Source of the DNA: Eunapius fragilis
Lineage: Eukaryota > Porifera > Demospongiae > Spongillida > Spongillidae
DNA length: 64,000 nucleotides
Reading direction: 5' to 3'
NCBI GenBank assembly: GCA_963681505.1
Contig: OY811981.1
Location: forward strand, 5,586,227 to 5,650,226
Shown here: positions 33,770 to 45,400 of the stretch, one piece after another
How the letters are laid out: each line of letters starts with the position of its first letter
How positions within the stretch are numbered: position 1 is the stretch's first letter
Position numbers and translations under genes: made by a program
The notes under the pieces: model-generated
Seen by the model: the letters and a program-made list of their open reading frames with translations, nothing else
Database searches by the model: none
Told to the model about the DNA's origin: nothing

Positions 33770-36700
33770 TTAGCCGTAGTTATAACTCCGGCTGCTTGCA
33801 GCAATGACGTTCACCACAATAATTATTCCTACAATGAAAACATAGAACAAGATGCCACAGACCACAGCAGTGATGTTCAGTCCAAGAGAGATGTTTCCTT
33901 TCTGCTGAGCAGATACCATGTTACCGTGTGTTGCTGCTTCTTTAGCCTGGTGTGTTTAAGTGCAGGACATAGAGGACAGAAATTAAAGTTAATGAATTAA
34001 AATGCTTCTACATTCATACCATGTAGCTGCATACCTAATTATAAGTTACGCCTTCCCACAGGTACACATACTCATATACCAATACCACAGCCTCAAAATG
34101 AAGCTGTCCATAGCGGAATTTTAACAGTTATCCATAGCGGAATTTTGACAGCTATCCATGTATAGCCAGGATTGCAAGGGGTGCATATTCCAAAGTAATG
34201 TATGCCATAGATGCTTTCAAACACGACAACTATCTTCACTGCTACAAACAATCATTATCAAGTCTTAGCCAAAAATAAATAAATAACGAAACAGTGGCTG
34301 TTTCATTGGCTGAATTAAGCTGTCAAGCCACTGAGCTACCAGGCTAGCAAGTGCACTGCACACCACTTCACCTGAGCTAGCAATAATCTAAACATCCAAT
34401 GCTCCAAGGCTTTAAAAAAACAAGTGCAGTTTGAAATATTTCAGTATATCCTGCAGTCCGTAGGTTGTTGGGCTGGTCATGGTGGTCCTAATCACTTCGA
34501 ATCTCGGCAGTGTATGTAAGTGTTGTATTGGCACATGTGTGTTAATGTACGGGGGGGGGGGGGGGGGGGGTTCCCGCGTGAAGCACGGAAGCGTTTAGCA
34601 ATACAGCAATACTGACACACATTCATAATGAAAAATTAGCACTTATCACTTAATACAAAAGCATGAAAGTACATGTACTACTAATACTAGTATGTAGCTA
34701 GTTTATGCATTTTTGTCATACAGTGAGGCGAAGAGCCTTCGTGATCGCTTTTGAATGAAGATTTCTAAAACTTCATGAGCATTTACGATACAATTATAAT
34801 GAATGTTCATCATTGCTAATGAAGAAAGTCTTCCTTCACCCATACTGGAGCGGAGAAAGCTTTTAAATCTTCGAAAAGCAGAAAACGATCTCTTTGCTTT
34901 GCAACTTGTTATAGGTCGAAAATAAGCGGTTCAGGTTTGGGAAGGTGTCTTGGTCACAATTTACAAGGGATTGTATCAAGGTGCTGGGCACATCTTCTTT
35001 ACACCTAACTTGTCCTTCCATATCTCAAGTTCTACATACAAACCTTCATATCGGGGCAAGGTACATATTTTGAATGATACTTTTTAAATCCTGTTGTTCA
35101 ATGCTTACAATTTTAGCAGGAACTAGCTGTAATAAACCTTTAATGCTCGCTTTTGTATCTTCGTTAAAGCGATTTTTTAGCTCAGCTAATACCTCATCAA
35201 TGAAGGGTATAACTAAAGATAGCCTGTAAAAATCAATAGCCGTATTGGCAGGATGGTTTGCTCTAAGCAATTGTTTGGCACCCTTTCCAAATCATTCCTG
35301 TAAGGACTCACGAGTATAAAAGGATGGAGAAAGGAATGGCAGTGCGTGTACTTTTAATGATCAATATGTGCCGTTAATTGTCTCATTGGTGTGCGCAAGC
35401 TATAAGCGGTGTCGAAGCGTTAATACTTCTTTCATACGCTACATCCATTTACATCAGCAGTTACACGGTATAATTACGTAACATGAGTATATAATTAGAT
35501 GAACGTAAGGGGGGGGGGGGGGGGCACGTGCCCCCGGTGCCCACCCCCCCCCCCTCCCCAGGTCCACCCCTGACAAGTAATGAAAACATTCTCTAACGAG
35601 AAAGTTGGTGGAATATTGGAGGCAAAGTGGTGTAAAAAGGAAGGGACAAGAGAAAAATGAGACAAAAATCCTATAGTTAGCATGTTTAAATGTAACAGAA
35701 CCAAAATAAGTGCTAAAAAAAGGATTTTTGTCTCCACCAACTTTCTCGTTAGAGAATGTTTTTCTTTACTTGTTTCCTCTATTTTTTTATCTATTTATCA
35801 TCGATGATATCTGCGAATACTGATAAGTGCTAACAAGTGTGAAGATCTAGCACTTATGCAGCCCCCCCCCCCCCCCCCCGGCCCACTTCGATTACCGTCA
35901 CAAGAGACGCCCGCTTTTGTTCAGGATCAGCATTGTACCGAACGCGGGAGGACTCTAACTCGTCCGTCTCGATTTTGGAGGTATTCCTCTCGTCGTTTAG
36001 CTCTCCTCTTTTGAGAGCATTTTGACAAAAAACAACTTCGCTAGCCAAAAGTATAAGAATTGAACAAAACTGCGATCAAATGAAACCCACCTGTTTATAA
36101 CGCTGCAATACACGTGAAGCGTTAACGCTTAATATAGCACTTCATATTACACAATGAATACGTATATCAGTTTCATGCTTTATTCATATATCTAATACCT
36201 GAAGATGTCCTTCCAGGAGATTCTAAAGCGATTGGTATAATTTTAAAACCGTTCCTATCCCGAGTTATACTCTCCCGAGAAGAATATAGCTTGGTTCACA
36301 ATATGACTCAAGGGCCCGCGATGCGTCGCCATGGATGAAAAAAACTCCGCTCTGGACTCGGCCATCAATTTTGAATAACGTATACGTACCAGTATCGGGC
36401 GTGGTTTAGGTGTGGTTTTTACGCTGCGACGTCGCATCGCGTCGCAGGAATATAAATTTTTCTATCCCTGCGACAATCATCGCGTCGCATCGCGGGGTCT
36501 TGCGTTATATTGTGAACCAGGCTTTAGAAAGAGACGACGACAACGGAGAAGAATCGATCTGGGAACGAGAACAAACGCGAGCTTTCGTGTTCTCTTAAAG
36601 CAAATAGCTTGAAGACTGGAACAAAATATACAAATTGCCTTCTGGTTCGATAGCAACAAAGAGCTAAACTATCCGTTTCTTGGTACGCAAGTGTCAAATG

Positions 36701-39700
36701 TCGATTGATACGCGCCGGTCGCGTTTTTTTTTTTTAATGATTTCACGACCCGGTTCAATTCCTATATAGGAACTACTAACGTAGTTCCTGATGAATTGGT
36801 ATTATTACAAGGCAAAATGCTTGTTGATACTGCTATGTATGTATATGTGGAAACAATTCCCTCGCAAATATCTTACCTGCCCGGTAAGTTTCACACAGCT
36901 TCATAAATATTATCGAAACCTGCGGAGGCAGGTTCCATATAGGATTGATGTTGTATGACATACTTCATCAATTTCCTAGAGATAGTGCTTGTGGCTCCTC
37001 AGGACTGTGAATACAGCAACTAATTGAAGCAGCTGAAGTCCATCTTCCTAACCCCATCTGTTCTTCTCTCAGGGCCATTGTAAACATCCTAAGCGTCTTG
37101 AGTTTTTTTTTTACCCTTTTCAGCTTGGTGCGGCTTATCCAACAGGGGCTGAAAAGTTGGTGCATGGTCTACGTCGCTGTATTTCGGAACATTGGGAGGA
37201 TGATGATTTTATTTGCCTGTAAGGTTGACCTTAGGAATGCCTTTAATGAGGTATCACGACAAGCCCTTCTAGAGGAGGAGTGTGCAACTCACTTCCCTGA
37301 ACTTTTCAGGTGGGTTTTTTGGGTGTTATGGACAACATCCCACCTTGTGGCACCCCATGGGTACTCTTGGGTCTGAACACAGGGATCCTTTGGGCCGGCT
37401 CCTGTTCTCTCTGGTTCTGCATAAACTTGTTCACTCTATTACTTCCAACAGTGAGCTTTTATTCAATATGTGGTACCTTGATGATGGCAGGTCCTAAAGC
37501 CACAGTTAATCATGCTATTATTCTCATTCAGCAGGTTGGTCCTCACTTGGGGCTAAGGATCAACGCTACCAAGTGTGAGCTTATTTCTCGAGGTAACTTG
37601 GACGGCTTTCCGGCTGACACGAAGATGCATCATGAACGTAACTTTGAGATCCTGTGTGCTCCTATTAGGGATGTCATATTTTGTGCCGAATTCCTTGCTC
37701 AAAAGCGGGCCAGGGCAGTCAAATCTGTCGGGGTAGGATCCTTAGATCCTCAAATTGCACTTCTCCTCTTACGTCAGTGTGCATCATTTTGTAAGTTGGT
37801 TCAAATAGCTCACTTTACGCCACTTTCTCTTGAGTCTAAAGGCCTAGCATTGTTTGATGAGGCGGAGGTTCATCGTCACTTTTCAGATTGTGTAGCGATC
37901 AATGCTTCTGACTCAGATTGGTGGCAATTCAGTTGAGCCTTAGTAGGTGTGGTCTAGGCCTTCGCAGGTTGAAGCTACATTGTTCAGGTGCTTATACTTG
38001 GCATCAGTTATCAGAGCTGGTTGTTCAGATCCTCTCAATTAGTTCACTCTGCAAGCTGTAACCATTTACAATTGCTTGGTTCCTCATGCAAGTTCAGTCT
38101 CAGTTGAGTCTTTGCTAGATTCTGTCTCAGTCAAAAAAAACTTGTCGACCAGAATTGATGACCATCAATTCAACCAGCTGTGCGTCATCTCATCTCCGGC
38201 CAACCGTGCCCGTCTGTTATCTGTCTCGTCACGTCATGCTTCCTCTTGGCTAGCTGTCATTCCATCTAGGGGACTTAACCTTAACTTGGAGACAGAAGAG
38301 TTCCAGGCTGCCTTAAAATGGTGGCTTGGGATGGACACATCCTCATAGCTACGTTGCCCTTACTGCCCTGACTACCAGCTAGGTTCTTTGGGAAATCATG
38401 CTGTGACATGCAAACGGGGTGGTGATGTTGCTGTGTGTCACAATGCCTTGAAGGATGTTTTTATTTTGTCATAGGGATCAGCTTGGTGGTCAACTTGAGG
38501 TACACGGGTCTGGAGGTGATAGTCCAAATAGCCAGCCAGCGGACATTCTTGTACCCAACCGGATGATTGGCAGCCAGCTGCTTTTGACTTAACAGTAGTC
38601 TCTTCACTTAACTCCAACACATTGAATGAAGCAGGAGTTACAAGTGGGTCAGCAGCTGGTAAGGCAAGCACAACGTCAACAACCACAGGTGCAGAGAGCT
38701 AGGTTAGGTCTGCATCCCCTTGGCAGTAGAGACCTATGGTCGTTGGGATGAGGAAGCTCAGTGCTCAATCTCTCGCCTGGCAGCCTGCCTGGCCCTGAAG
38801 CTGCAGTGCAGCAAGTCAAAGGTCATCATCACAAACATCTACCAGAGGCAACCTCACCTTAGTTTGATGCAATGGTAGAACCTTGCTCTCCCGGTCAAGG
38901 TTTCAGCATTCTGAGGACATGGATTGAGGTGTGTGGGTGTGGTGTGGATGCGCCTATAACGTAGTTGTGTTGTACATTTCATTTATCCTTGCTTGTAATT
39001 AATTTTAACTCTATAATGAATGCATTTTGAAAACATGACTCGGGTACTGAGGACGACTGTGAATTATAACATTTCCTTCTTTGTCACTATCTAGGGAAAA
39101 CACAAACAAGAACAGTTTGGGTTGGTTCCATGTCATAACCCTGCACACATATAAAGAACAAAAATGCTAGCGTCAGTGTCTCATACCCGGTCCAACCATT
39201 CTTCGCCCCATTTTTCCTCTTCTTTCTTTAGTCAAGAAGAACTCGAGCTAGAAACAATGTTGAAGAGCACCAACAGCACCAATCGCTTCAGCATATCCGG
39301 ATGTTATTATCAGGGGTCAGATAGATTTATGACACACCAGGCGAAATACAAATGTGAGCAGTGCGTATTCAGCTTGATAAAAACGGGCTATATGCAATTC
39401 ATGGACATACAGTAAGCCACAACTACGCTTACAAAATATAAATATAAATGCACTAACCAGGCACAAGATCCCATTGGTGTTCCTATCGCAGTTGTCGATG
39501 CTTTTGGTTAGTGAAGTTTTCAAATGCCTTCACATAATCAGAACAAGCAATCCAAGCAACAAGCAGCTTTCATACCTCCAAAAGTGAGACGATATTGTTA
39601 TCATCAGACGAGAACAAGGCTAACGCACGCGAGCACGCTATAAAGAGAATCGCATAACGAAGGCCTCTGTAGATGATACAAGGCTGATCCAGAAAAGAAC

Positions 39701-40423
39701 GCCTATGAACACAACAGCTACGAATCTGATCCAGAAAGGAAGAAGGCCTACGAGTGCAACAGCCACCTCTCAGTGAGCCCTGAAAAATGATTATTTATTA
39801 ATTTACTTTACAGACCAAAGGTCTAAACGTAATTAACACATGACCATTTCACACCAAAGCTATGACATAATCAGGTATTCAACATCACCTCCAAATACAC
39901 CTACAAAAGCCCAGTGGGTGACTCATTAGAGGGAACTTACTGATAAAGAGAGTATGATGGCAGGGATGGTGCACATCAGGGATGGCAGCCCTATACACAC
40001 CATACACATGACGGTGATCACAATGGACAGGGTCAGGTAGTAGTCTCCAATTGGAACATGTGTAACTGTCGTGGACACAGGGGTCGGTTGGACAACCACC
40101 ACACTAGTGGCGTTCTAAGCAGTACAAAACATTGACATTAAGTCTCACACAAAGCTTCACCCAATCCATGATGTTTACCTGGGCTTGCGAGTATCCCTGA
40201 GGTAGGTAGCTTGGGGGAGGAGGGTATCCCTGGGGAGGGTAGAACTGGTACCCTTGGGGTGGGTAGCCCTGGGGTGGGTACCCCTGGGTTGATACGTTGC
40301 CTTGAGGAGGGTTGGATACAGATTTATACTCGGGCTGTGGTGGGGCTGATGGATACCCCTGGAGAAGTGGTGGGTTTCCCAGGGGTGGCACATTCCCCTG
40401 GTCTTGGTATGGAGGGGGGAGAC
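33770..40423 (-). CDS. Gene X, unit 3: CD225/dispanin-like proline-rich membrane protein, most intact copy
   Basis: Exon A is 40179-40423: LPPPYQDQGNVPPLGNPP and tandem (P)PQGYPPQGY, ending YSQAQ. Exon B is 39941-40114, 58 codons: VVVVQPTPVSTTVTHVPIGD, then YYLTLSIVITVMCMVCIGLP and CTIPAIILSLS. Exon C is 33770-33946: AKEAATHGNMVSAQQKGNIS, LGLNITAVVCGIL, a long hydrophobic segment, ending SSRSYNYG and TAA. Splice signals are consensus and every junction is in phase. The D-Y-x-x-x-S-I start, first hydrophobic segment, polar linker with A-x-x-x-G-x-x-x-x-A and second segment follow the CD225/dispanin pattern, and the exon B/C intron is where that family keeps one. The family includes IFITM and proline-rich transmembrane proteins; this member's role is unknown. 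The 6-kb B/C intron holds several transposon remnants. A first coding exon with the ATG was not found upstream. Confidence 0.7.
34735..35330 (-). pseudogene. hAT-type (P52rIPK/DUF4371-like) transposase C-terminal remnant
   Basis: The minus strand has NHPANTAIDFYRLSLVIPFI, then DEVLAELKNRFNED (35046-35270). After frame breaks come LPRYEGLYVELEIWKDKLG and FSAFRRFKSFLRSSMGEGRL, then SSLAMMNIHY (about 34740-34900). The last piece is the hAT dimerisation motif (RSFS.LRR.K..LRS.M...RL..L..M.IH). Several frame shifts and stops are present. A G run of about 21 (34551-34571) lies just beyond it. It sits in the gene X intron of unit 3. Confidence 0.7.
35573..35773. repeat. Foldback family, internally deleted member
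   Basis: Starts ACAAGTAATGAAAACATTCTCTAACG and ends CGTTAGAGAATGTTTTTCTTTACTTGT, the same ends as at 13458. The loop side has TTAGCATG...AGTGCTAA. The right arm lacks most of its middle, so the hairpin pairs only at the outer ~45 bp and near the loop. Confidence 0.85.
35854..36048 (-). pseudogene. DPEKK-family fragment, minus strand
   Basis: Reads ASEVVFCQNALKRGELNDER, then RVRYNADPEQKRASLVTVIE. The ASEVVF start and ADPEQKRAS match SEIVFLKIPS and ADPEKKKAS at 46454-46949. It begins downstream of GGCTAGCGAAGTTGTTTTTTGTCAAAATG and runs into a G run (35863-35880) and then the foldback at 35573. The order, read on this strand, is DPEKK segment then foldback, as at 13.5-14 kb. Confidence 0.5.
36050..36960. 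other. Upstream block of the DPEKK fragment; no gene
   Basis: Shares about 16-bp to 100-bp stretches with 14020-14415 (CTTCCAGGAGATTCTAAAGC, TGGTACGC, CCTATATAGGAACTACTA). 36300-36520 contains an inverted repeat: TGGTTCACAATATGACTCAAGGGCCCGCGATGCG near 36293 against CGCATCGCGGGGTCTTGCGTTATATTGTGAACCA near 36486. It is probably a small MITE of about 230 bp (36293-36520). No coding frame is supported. Confidence 0.5.
36965..38890 (+). pseudogene. Second R2-like reverse transcriptase fragment, decayed
   Basis: Parallel to the element at 26625 from about its residue 290 to its C-terminus. Pieces are KVDLRNAFNEVSRQALLEEE, FPELF..., GRLLFSLVLHKL, WYLDDG, TKCELISRGNLDGF, DPQIALLLLRQCASFCKLVQ, ATKWW-like ALKWWLGMDTSS, then a knuckle region (GNHAVTCKRGGD). 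Many frame shifts and stops. The 5' part and zinc fingers are absent, consistent with 5' truncation on insertion. The catalytic stretch is WYLDDG rather than WFLDDG. It lies in the gene X intron of unit 3. Confidence 0.85.
39164..39790 (+). pseudogene. DPEKK-region remnant, unit 3, with an 83-residue open frame
   Basis: 39164-39415 is an ATG-started frame (MLASVSHTRSNHSSPHFSSS ... KYKCEQCVFSLIKTGYMQF) that is broken in the other units. It is Ser-rich with a CEQC pair; I do not recognise it. Then 39500-39790 is the degenerate DPEKK copy (ESDPERKKAYECNSHLSVSP). Whether the two belong to one gene is not clear. Confidence 0.35.
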
Positions 40424-40837
40424 CTACAAAAATGGAATTGCAGGATGTTTGGCAGTAAGAAATTAAACAATCAACTGTGTCAAGTGACCACACAAACATT
40501 AGCTACATAACTGCAAGTGATTCGCACACACATTAAAGAAATATACACTGTTACATGTCACTGACACACAAACACACATGCAATGAAATTTGTATGCAAG
40601 TCAGCAATTTAGCCAGTGCGAAACTTATGCTTTGGGTTACCACTATGGATTCAAGACTAACACAAAATAGTGAGCACCTTTTACTTTATACACACACATG
40701 AACGCTAAGCAAATTGATAGCGTCCATAATTGGCTACTAATGTGCTTGCATAAAGTTGTTACTGCCCGTCAATCCAAAAAATACACAAACTAGTGTGCAA
40801 ACAGCACTTCTCATAATTGTTCCCCCAATTCATCCAC

Positions 40838-41105
40838 TAGACACAGGGCTCCACTGGCAGGCTGGCAGGAGGCTCCACTGGCTGGCTGGCAGGGGGCTCC
40901 ACTGGCAGGGCAAAGTTTGGAACTTTGTCTTCTACAAGTTCATCTTTGTCTTTGGATCGATGAATGTACAGGACATCCAGGAGGGCTCCACTGGCTGGGA
41001 GCTCACTGGCAAGGGGCTCCACTGGAAGGGGGCTCCACTGGCAGGGGGCTCCACTGGAAGGGGGCTCCACTGGCAGGGGGCTCCACTAAATGCAGGGCTC
41101 CCTGG
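40838..41105. repeat. CTCCACTGGCAGGGG minisatellite, unit 3
   Basis: The longest of the three arrays. About 12 units of GGGGCTCCACTGGCA or GGAAGG, interrupted by about 70 bp of unique sequence (40915-40985). Confidence 0.85.
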
Positions 41106-41460
41106 CTAAGTAGCAGATTGGATAATCCTAGCTAGTTAAACGGGTTAATACCAGGGGCATCTAAACCATGTACATATTTAAGGTGCACGGTAATGAGGCT
41201 TGCAGGGCCAGTGCTCTTACAGTATGTAGCTCCACAATCTATTATAACACATCGAAGTTTGCGCCAGGGATTGCACATATAGTATTCTTTGTTAAACGCA
41301 AGGTCTTAATTTAATTCAGAGCCCATCCATAAAGTCCAACTGTTTTGTGCTTGTGCCTTGTTCTGATTCTTCTGAAGGGTTGTTTGAGCTCAACTCAGTC
41401 ATGATGAATCACAAGAAATCACGTGGCAATGAACTCATGCCCTACATGGTTATTCACTTC

Positions 41461-42335
41461 AAATCTCGGCAGTGTATGTAAGTGATGTATTGGCACATGT
41501 GTGTTAATGTACAGTGGAAGGGGGGGGGCAGCTTTCTCTATCTTGATGTGTGTAACATTCCTCTTTGGCATCTGTGTATCATTGTGTCATTGTTTTGCAT
41601 TAGACATAAGTATACAAGTAAAGAAAAACATTCTCTAATGAGAAAGTTGGTGAGATATGGGAATTGGAGACAAAGTGGTGAGAAAATGAGACAATTTAGC
41701 TCTCCTCTTTTGTTGACGTGAAGGCATTTTGACAAAAAACAACTTCACTAGCCAAAAGTATAAGTATCGTGCAGAACGCTTAATATTACACTTAATATTA
41801 CGCAATGATTATGTATATCAGTTTCATGCTTTATTCATATATCTGATACCTGAAGATGTCCTTCCAGGAGATTCTAAAGCGATTGGTATAATTTGCGCTT
41901 TTTAACTCTTTCAACGCCAAGTTTGTTTATGCATGCATGCACACACAAACATTACACCATTCATGCATGATTTAGATCTTGCTTGCAGGAATGTGTTGAT
42001 CAGTCACAACTGGATGATGCATGCGTATGCTTGCTGCACTTGTAACCATATAAGTCCATCTACGAAGTCTTCTCGCACTGCCTAAAGAACCCCATTATTT
42101 GGATGACCTCACTTCATTCACTAATGCACCACTTCAAGCACTCTAAGAACAAGAATGTGTATATAGTAATCAGTGTATCTGAACCTGCGGCAGCAGGTTC
42201 AATATAGGATTGATTGAGGGTTGATGAATGTCATTAATAAAACTTCACTAGCGTCTGGAGGGACAACGGAGAAACGGATCACTTATCTCTTTATCGCAAT
42301 GGAATGAGAGCACAACAATCTACAGTTCTATGTTG
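41461..42335. other. Intergenic repeats before the Ginger element
   Basis: No gene is seen. 41614-41690 is a single left arm of the foldback family (ACAAGTAAAGAAAAACATTCTC...). It is followed by the block shared with 14.0 and 36.1 kb (41690-41905) and an ACCTGCGGCAGCAGGT motif (about 42185-42200). Confidence 0.6.
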
Positions 42336-42345
42336 GTTCCGTGTT

Positions 42346-42474
42346 CTTCTTCTTCTTCTCTTTCTCCTCCTCCTTTTCCTCCTCCTCCTCCTCCTCTTCC
42401 TCCTCCTCCTCCTCCTCCTCCTCCTCCTCCTCCTCCTCCTCCTCCTCCTCCTCCTCCTCTTCTTCTTCTTCTTT
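42346..42474. repeat. CTT/CTC trinucleotide microsatellite
   Basis: About 40 trinucleotides, mostly CTC with CTT at both edges. Leu/Ser-Pro/Arg homopolymer frames across it are artefacts. Confidence 0.97.
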
Positions 42475-42495
42475 ATAGACACATATCAATTTATG

Positions 42496-45400
42496 TATAT
42501 GTCAAGGCCCGATTTCAAACCGCTGGCCTGCTTTAAAGCAGGCCAGCCCATTTTAAAACGGGCCAGCTGGACCGCTTTACAGTAACATATGAAAGTACGT
42601 ACCTTAGCATTCTAATTTCGATTTGTGATAACTATCATGTTTTAGACGTGAGCAGAACATCAGTAACGTTAAATCGGGCTGGCTGGCCCGATTCAAAGCC
42701 GGCCAGCCCATGGTCCGAGCCCATGGTCCGCATGCGCACATCAAGGTGTAAATTCCTTATTGCCTGCACGTGGCTATCTGTAGAGTGTCTGCGAGGTTTA
42801 GACGTTGCTTGAAATGTCGAAGGATAATTTCGAGGAGTATTTGGCCAGGACCTTCCCTGACGACGATAAGAGATCTACCAGTGGTGTCATACACAGGAAG
42901 CTAGGTCAGAAAATCAAGGATTGTCTTCTTGGAAACGGGTCTTTTGATAAGAACCTCAGATGGATGGTAAAAAGACGTGAATTTTCGCTGTTGAATTTGC
43001 CAAGTGTGGGTATGAAGGATGTACTGGTGGTGCCAGCAAAAGATGAAAAGGTACAGCTTAGTTGACTCTACAGGCACTGCTTCACTTTAAAGATATATAA
43101 TAGATTGAGGATAATTCACTTCTTGGAAAATTCCGCATGGTGATTTATGTTGAAGACTATTGGAACACTCTTATGGAAGTTCATGACAAACAGTTGTTTC
43201 ATGCTGGCTACAGGAAAACCTTCCATAAGGCATGCCATAGTATTATTGTAACGGTGATTGATATATCCTATGTACTTCTGTTAAATCAATTCAGGTGCAA
43301 AGCATGTATTGTGGAATTCCTCGAAGTGTTGTTCTAGAGTTTGTGAAGGCTTGCACAACATGTCAGCTGCGCAGACCACAACACATTACAGCTCCACTGA
43401 AACCAATCCTTGCTTTGGGATTTATGAGTCGATTACAGGTTTGTCAGTTGCTTCTTGTTTATTGCATTGAGTTATGTCCAGTTACATTTGTAGATAGATC
43501 TCATTGACATGAGACACCTGCCTGATGGTGAATACCACTGGATTTTGCACTGCATAGATCATTGGTCTAAGTTTAATTTTGCCTACCCTATTCCCTCAAA
43601 ACATGCAAAATGTGTAGCAGAATGCCTAGATAAAAATGTGTTCCCATACTTTGGCATTCCACGTATTCTGCAATCAGATAATGGAAGAGAATTTATTAAT
43701 CATGTCATTAAGGAGCTTATAGATCAATGGCATTCAAACATTCAGCTTGTAAGTGGACGACCTCGCCACCCTCAATCACAGGGAGTGGTTGAAAGAGCTC
43801 ATGCTACATTGGAGAGAAAACTGTCAGCAGAAATTAGCAATGGCAAAACTAAGATATCTCCACCCTGGGCCAAGCTACTTTCAAAAGTCATATGTAAGTT
43901 CATAAGATAATTTGTATAGTTAATCATACTATAGTGATTTTTAAAATAGATTCTATGAACACCCAAGTTCATGACACTACTGGCAGGTCTCCGTATGAGT
44001 TGGTGTTTGGTCAAATGCCTAGAGAAGTTGTATTTCCATCAAGCAAAAAATCTGCTATTATTTTGGAGGAGGACTTGGAGGCTGATGGTGTTGTTCTTGA
44101 CAGTGTTGATTGTCACAATAGTGTCATAACAACCAAAAGTACAAACGACAGTAAAGAACTTTGTCAGGAAGGTAATCTCTGCATTGGTCAGAATCCAGAT
44201 GTGTCAAAATGTGATGATGGTGAGCCTGAATTTCTTCTAAAGGATGATGACAATGACAAGCATGATGAAACCAGTGGTGTTAATTTTGAGTTTAGAAATC
44301 CTGGTGGAAATACAGATTGTGATGGGGAATTTCCTAATGTAATTGTGGATGCAGATGGAGAGCATGACAATGATGAAGCAGCAACAAGTGATGTACATGA
44401 GAGTGATGCAGATGGAGTTTTTCATAATGAAATTGAGGATGTGCACATTCTGAAACATAACAGTGGTTGTGAAGATGACGAGGGAGTTACTACCGATATT
44501 GAAGATCTTGGTGATGAAAAAGAGGGACTTACCATTGATACAAATTCTGATGGTTTGGTGCTGAAAAGATCTAAGCATTTAGCAACAACCAAAAAACACG
44601 TTCAGGTATATTAAGTTATGGTTATGAATATCAATGCTTATGTATCCCTTTCATCTCAGGTACGACAAGCAGCTGATGTAAAATATCTTAAAGCAGCAGA
44701 GAAGATGGCTAACCGTTACAACAGGAAAAAACGTGAAGTCGTTTGGTGTGGGGGATAAGGTTTCAGTGAGGATACCACGAATTGACCGTACATGCTCAGA
44801 TTTGCTTAGGTTACCATGTCGTATAGTTGAAGTACTAGGAGGTGCCCAGGGTGTTTATCGTTTACAGTAAGCATTTTTGAGTTTTTGTGCAATGGAATGA
44901 ATGTTTTTTCGTCACTTATGTTTATAGGAGTGAACATGGAATACTGTCAACATGTTATCCTGCCAGTCAGCTTGAAGATTATAGTGGTCCACTTTGTTGT
45001 GAAGTTATTGAATGGAAAGAGATGAAGAGAATATCATTACGAGAAGCAGCCAAGCACCAGGCACCATGGAATTTATTTACAGCAAACGCTTGTAAATGCA
45101 CTACTGGCTGTCAAACAAAACAATGCCGATGTTTGAAAAAGAGTCTTGGTTGTACCAGTCACTGTCACGGTGGGAAACAATGCTCTAATCAACAAGACAC
45201 CAAGCTTAGTTGTGCAAATGAATCCAAGGTGCAACAGAAAAACAGTGGTATCAAGAAAAAACATGAAATGGAAAGTAAAAAAAGAGTTACGTATGTAAGT
45301 AAAAACAATCAAATCATGTGTCTTGATGGTGGCTTCTAATACAGGTGCCCTGGCTCAAATCATTGGATCTCATGCAAAATGATAAATTAACCTTGGAAGA

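Larger units (their letters stand above)
26078..41460. repeat. Tandem unit 3 of the array
   Basis: Start block (26078-26624 and continuing after the R2-like insertion at 30377), gene Y (31.0-32.5 kb), gene X exon C (33.8-33.9 kb), inserts at 34.5-38.9 kb, DPEKK remnant (39.5-39.8 kb), gene X exons B and A (39.9-40.4 kb), minisatellite (40.8-41.1 kb), end block (41.15-41.46 kb). It is the least damaged unit for gene X. The segment 32530-33700 between the genes has no further exon that I can support. Confidence 0.8.

Noticed and set aside
42291-42585. Poly-Arg/Lys and poly-Leu open frames
   Set aside because: A CTC/CTT microsatellite read in different frames; no flanking coding sequence.
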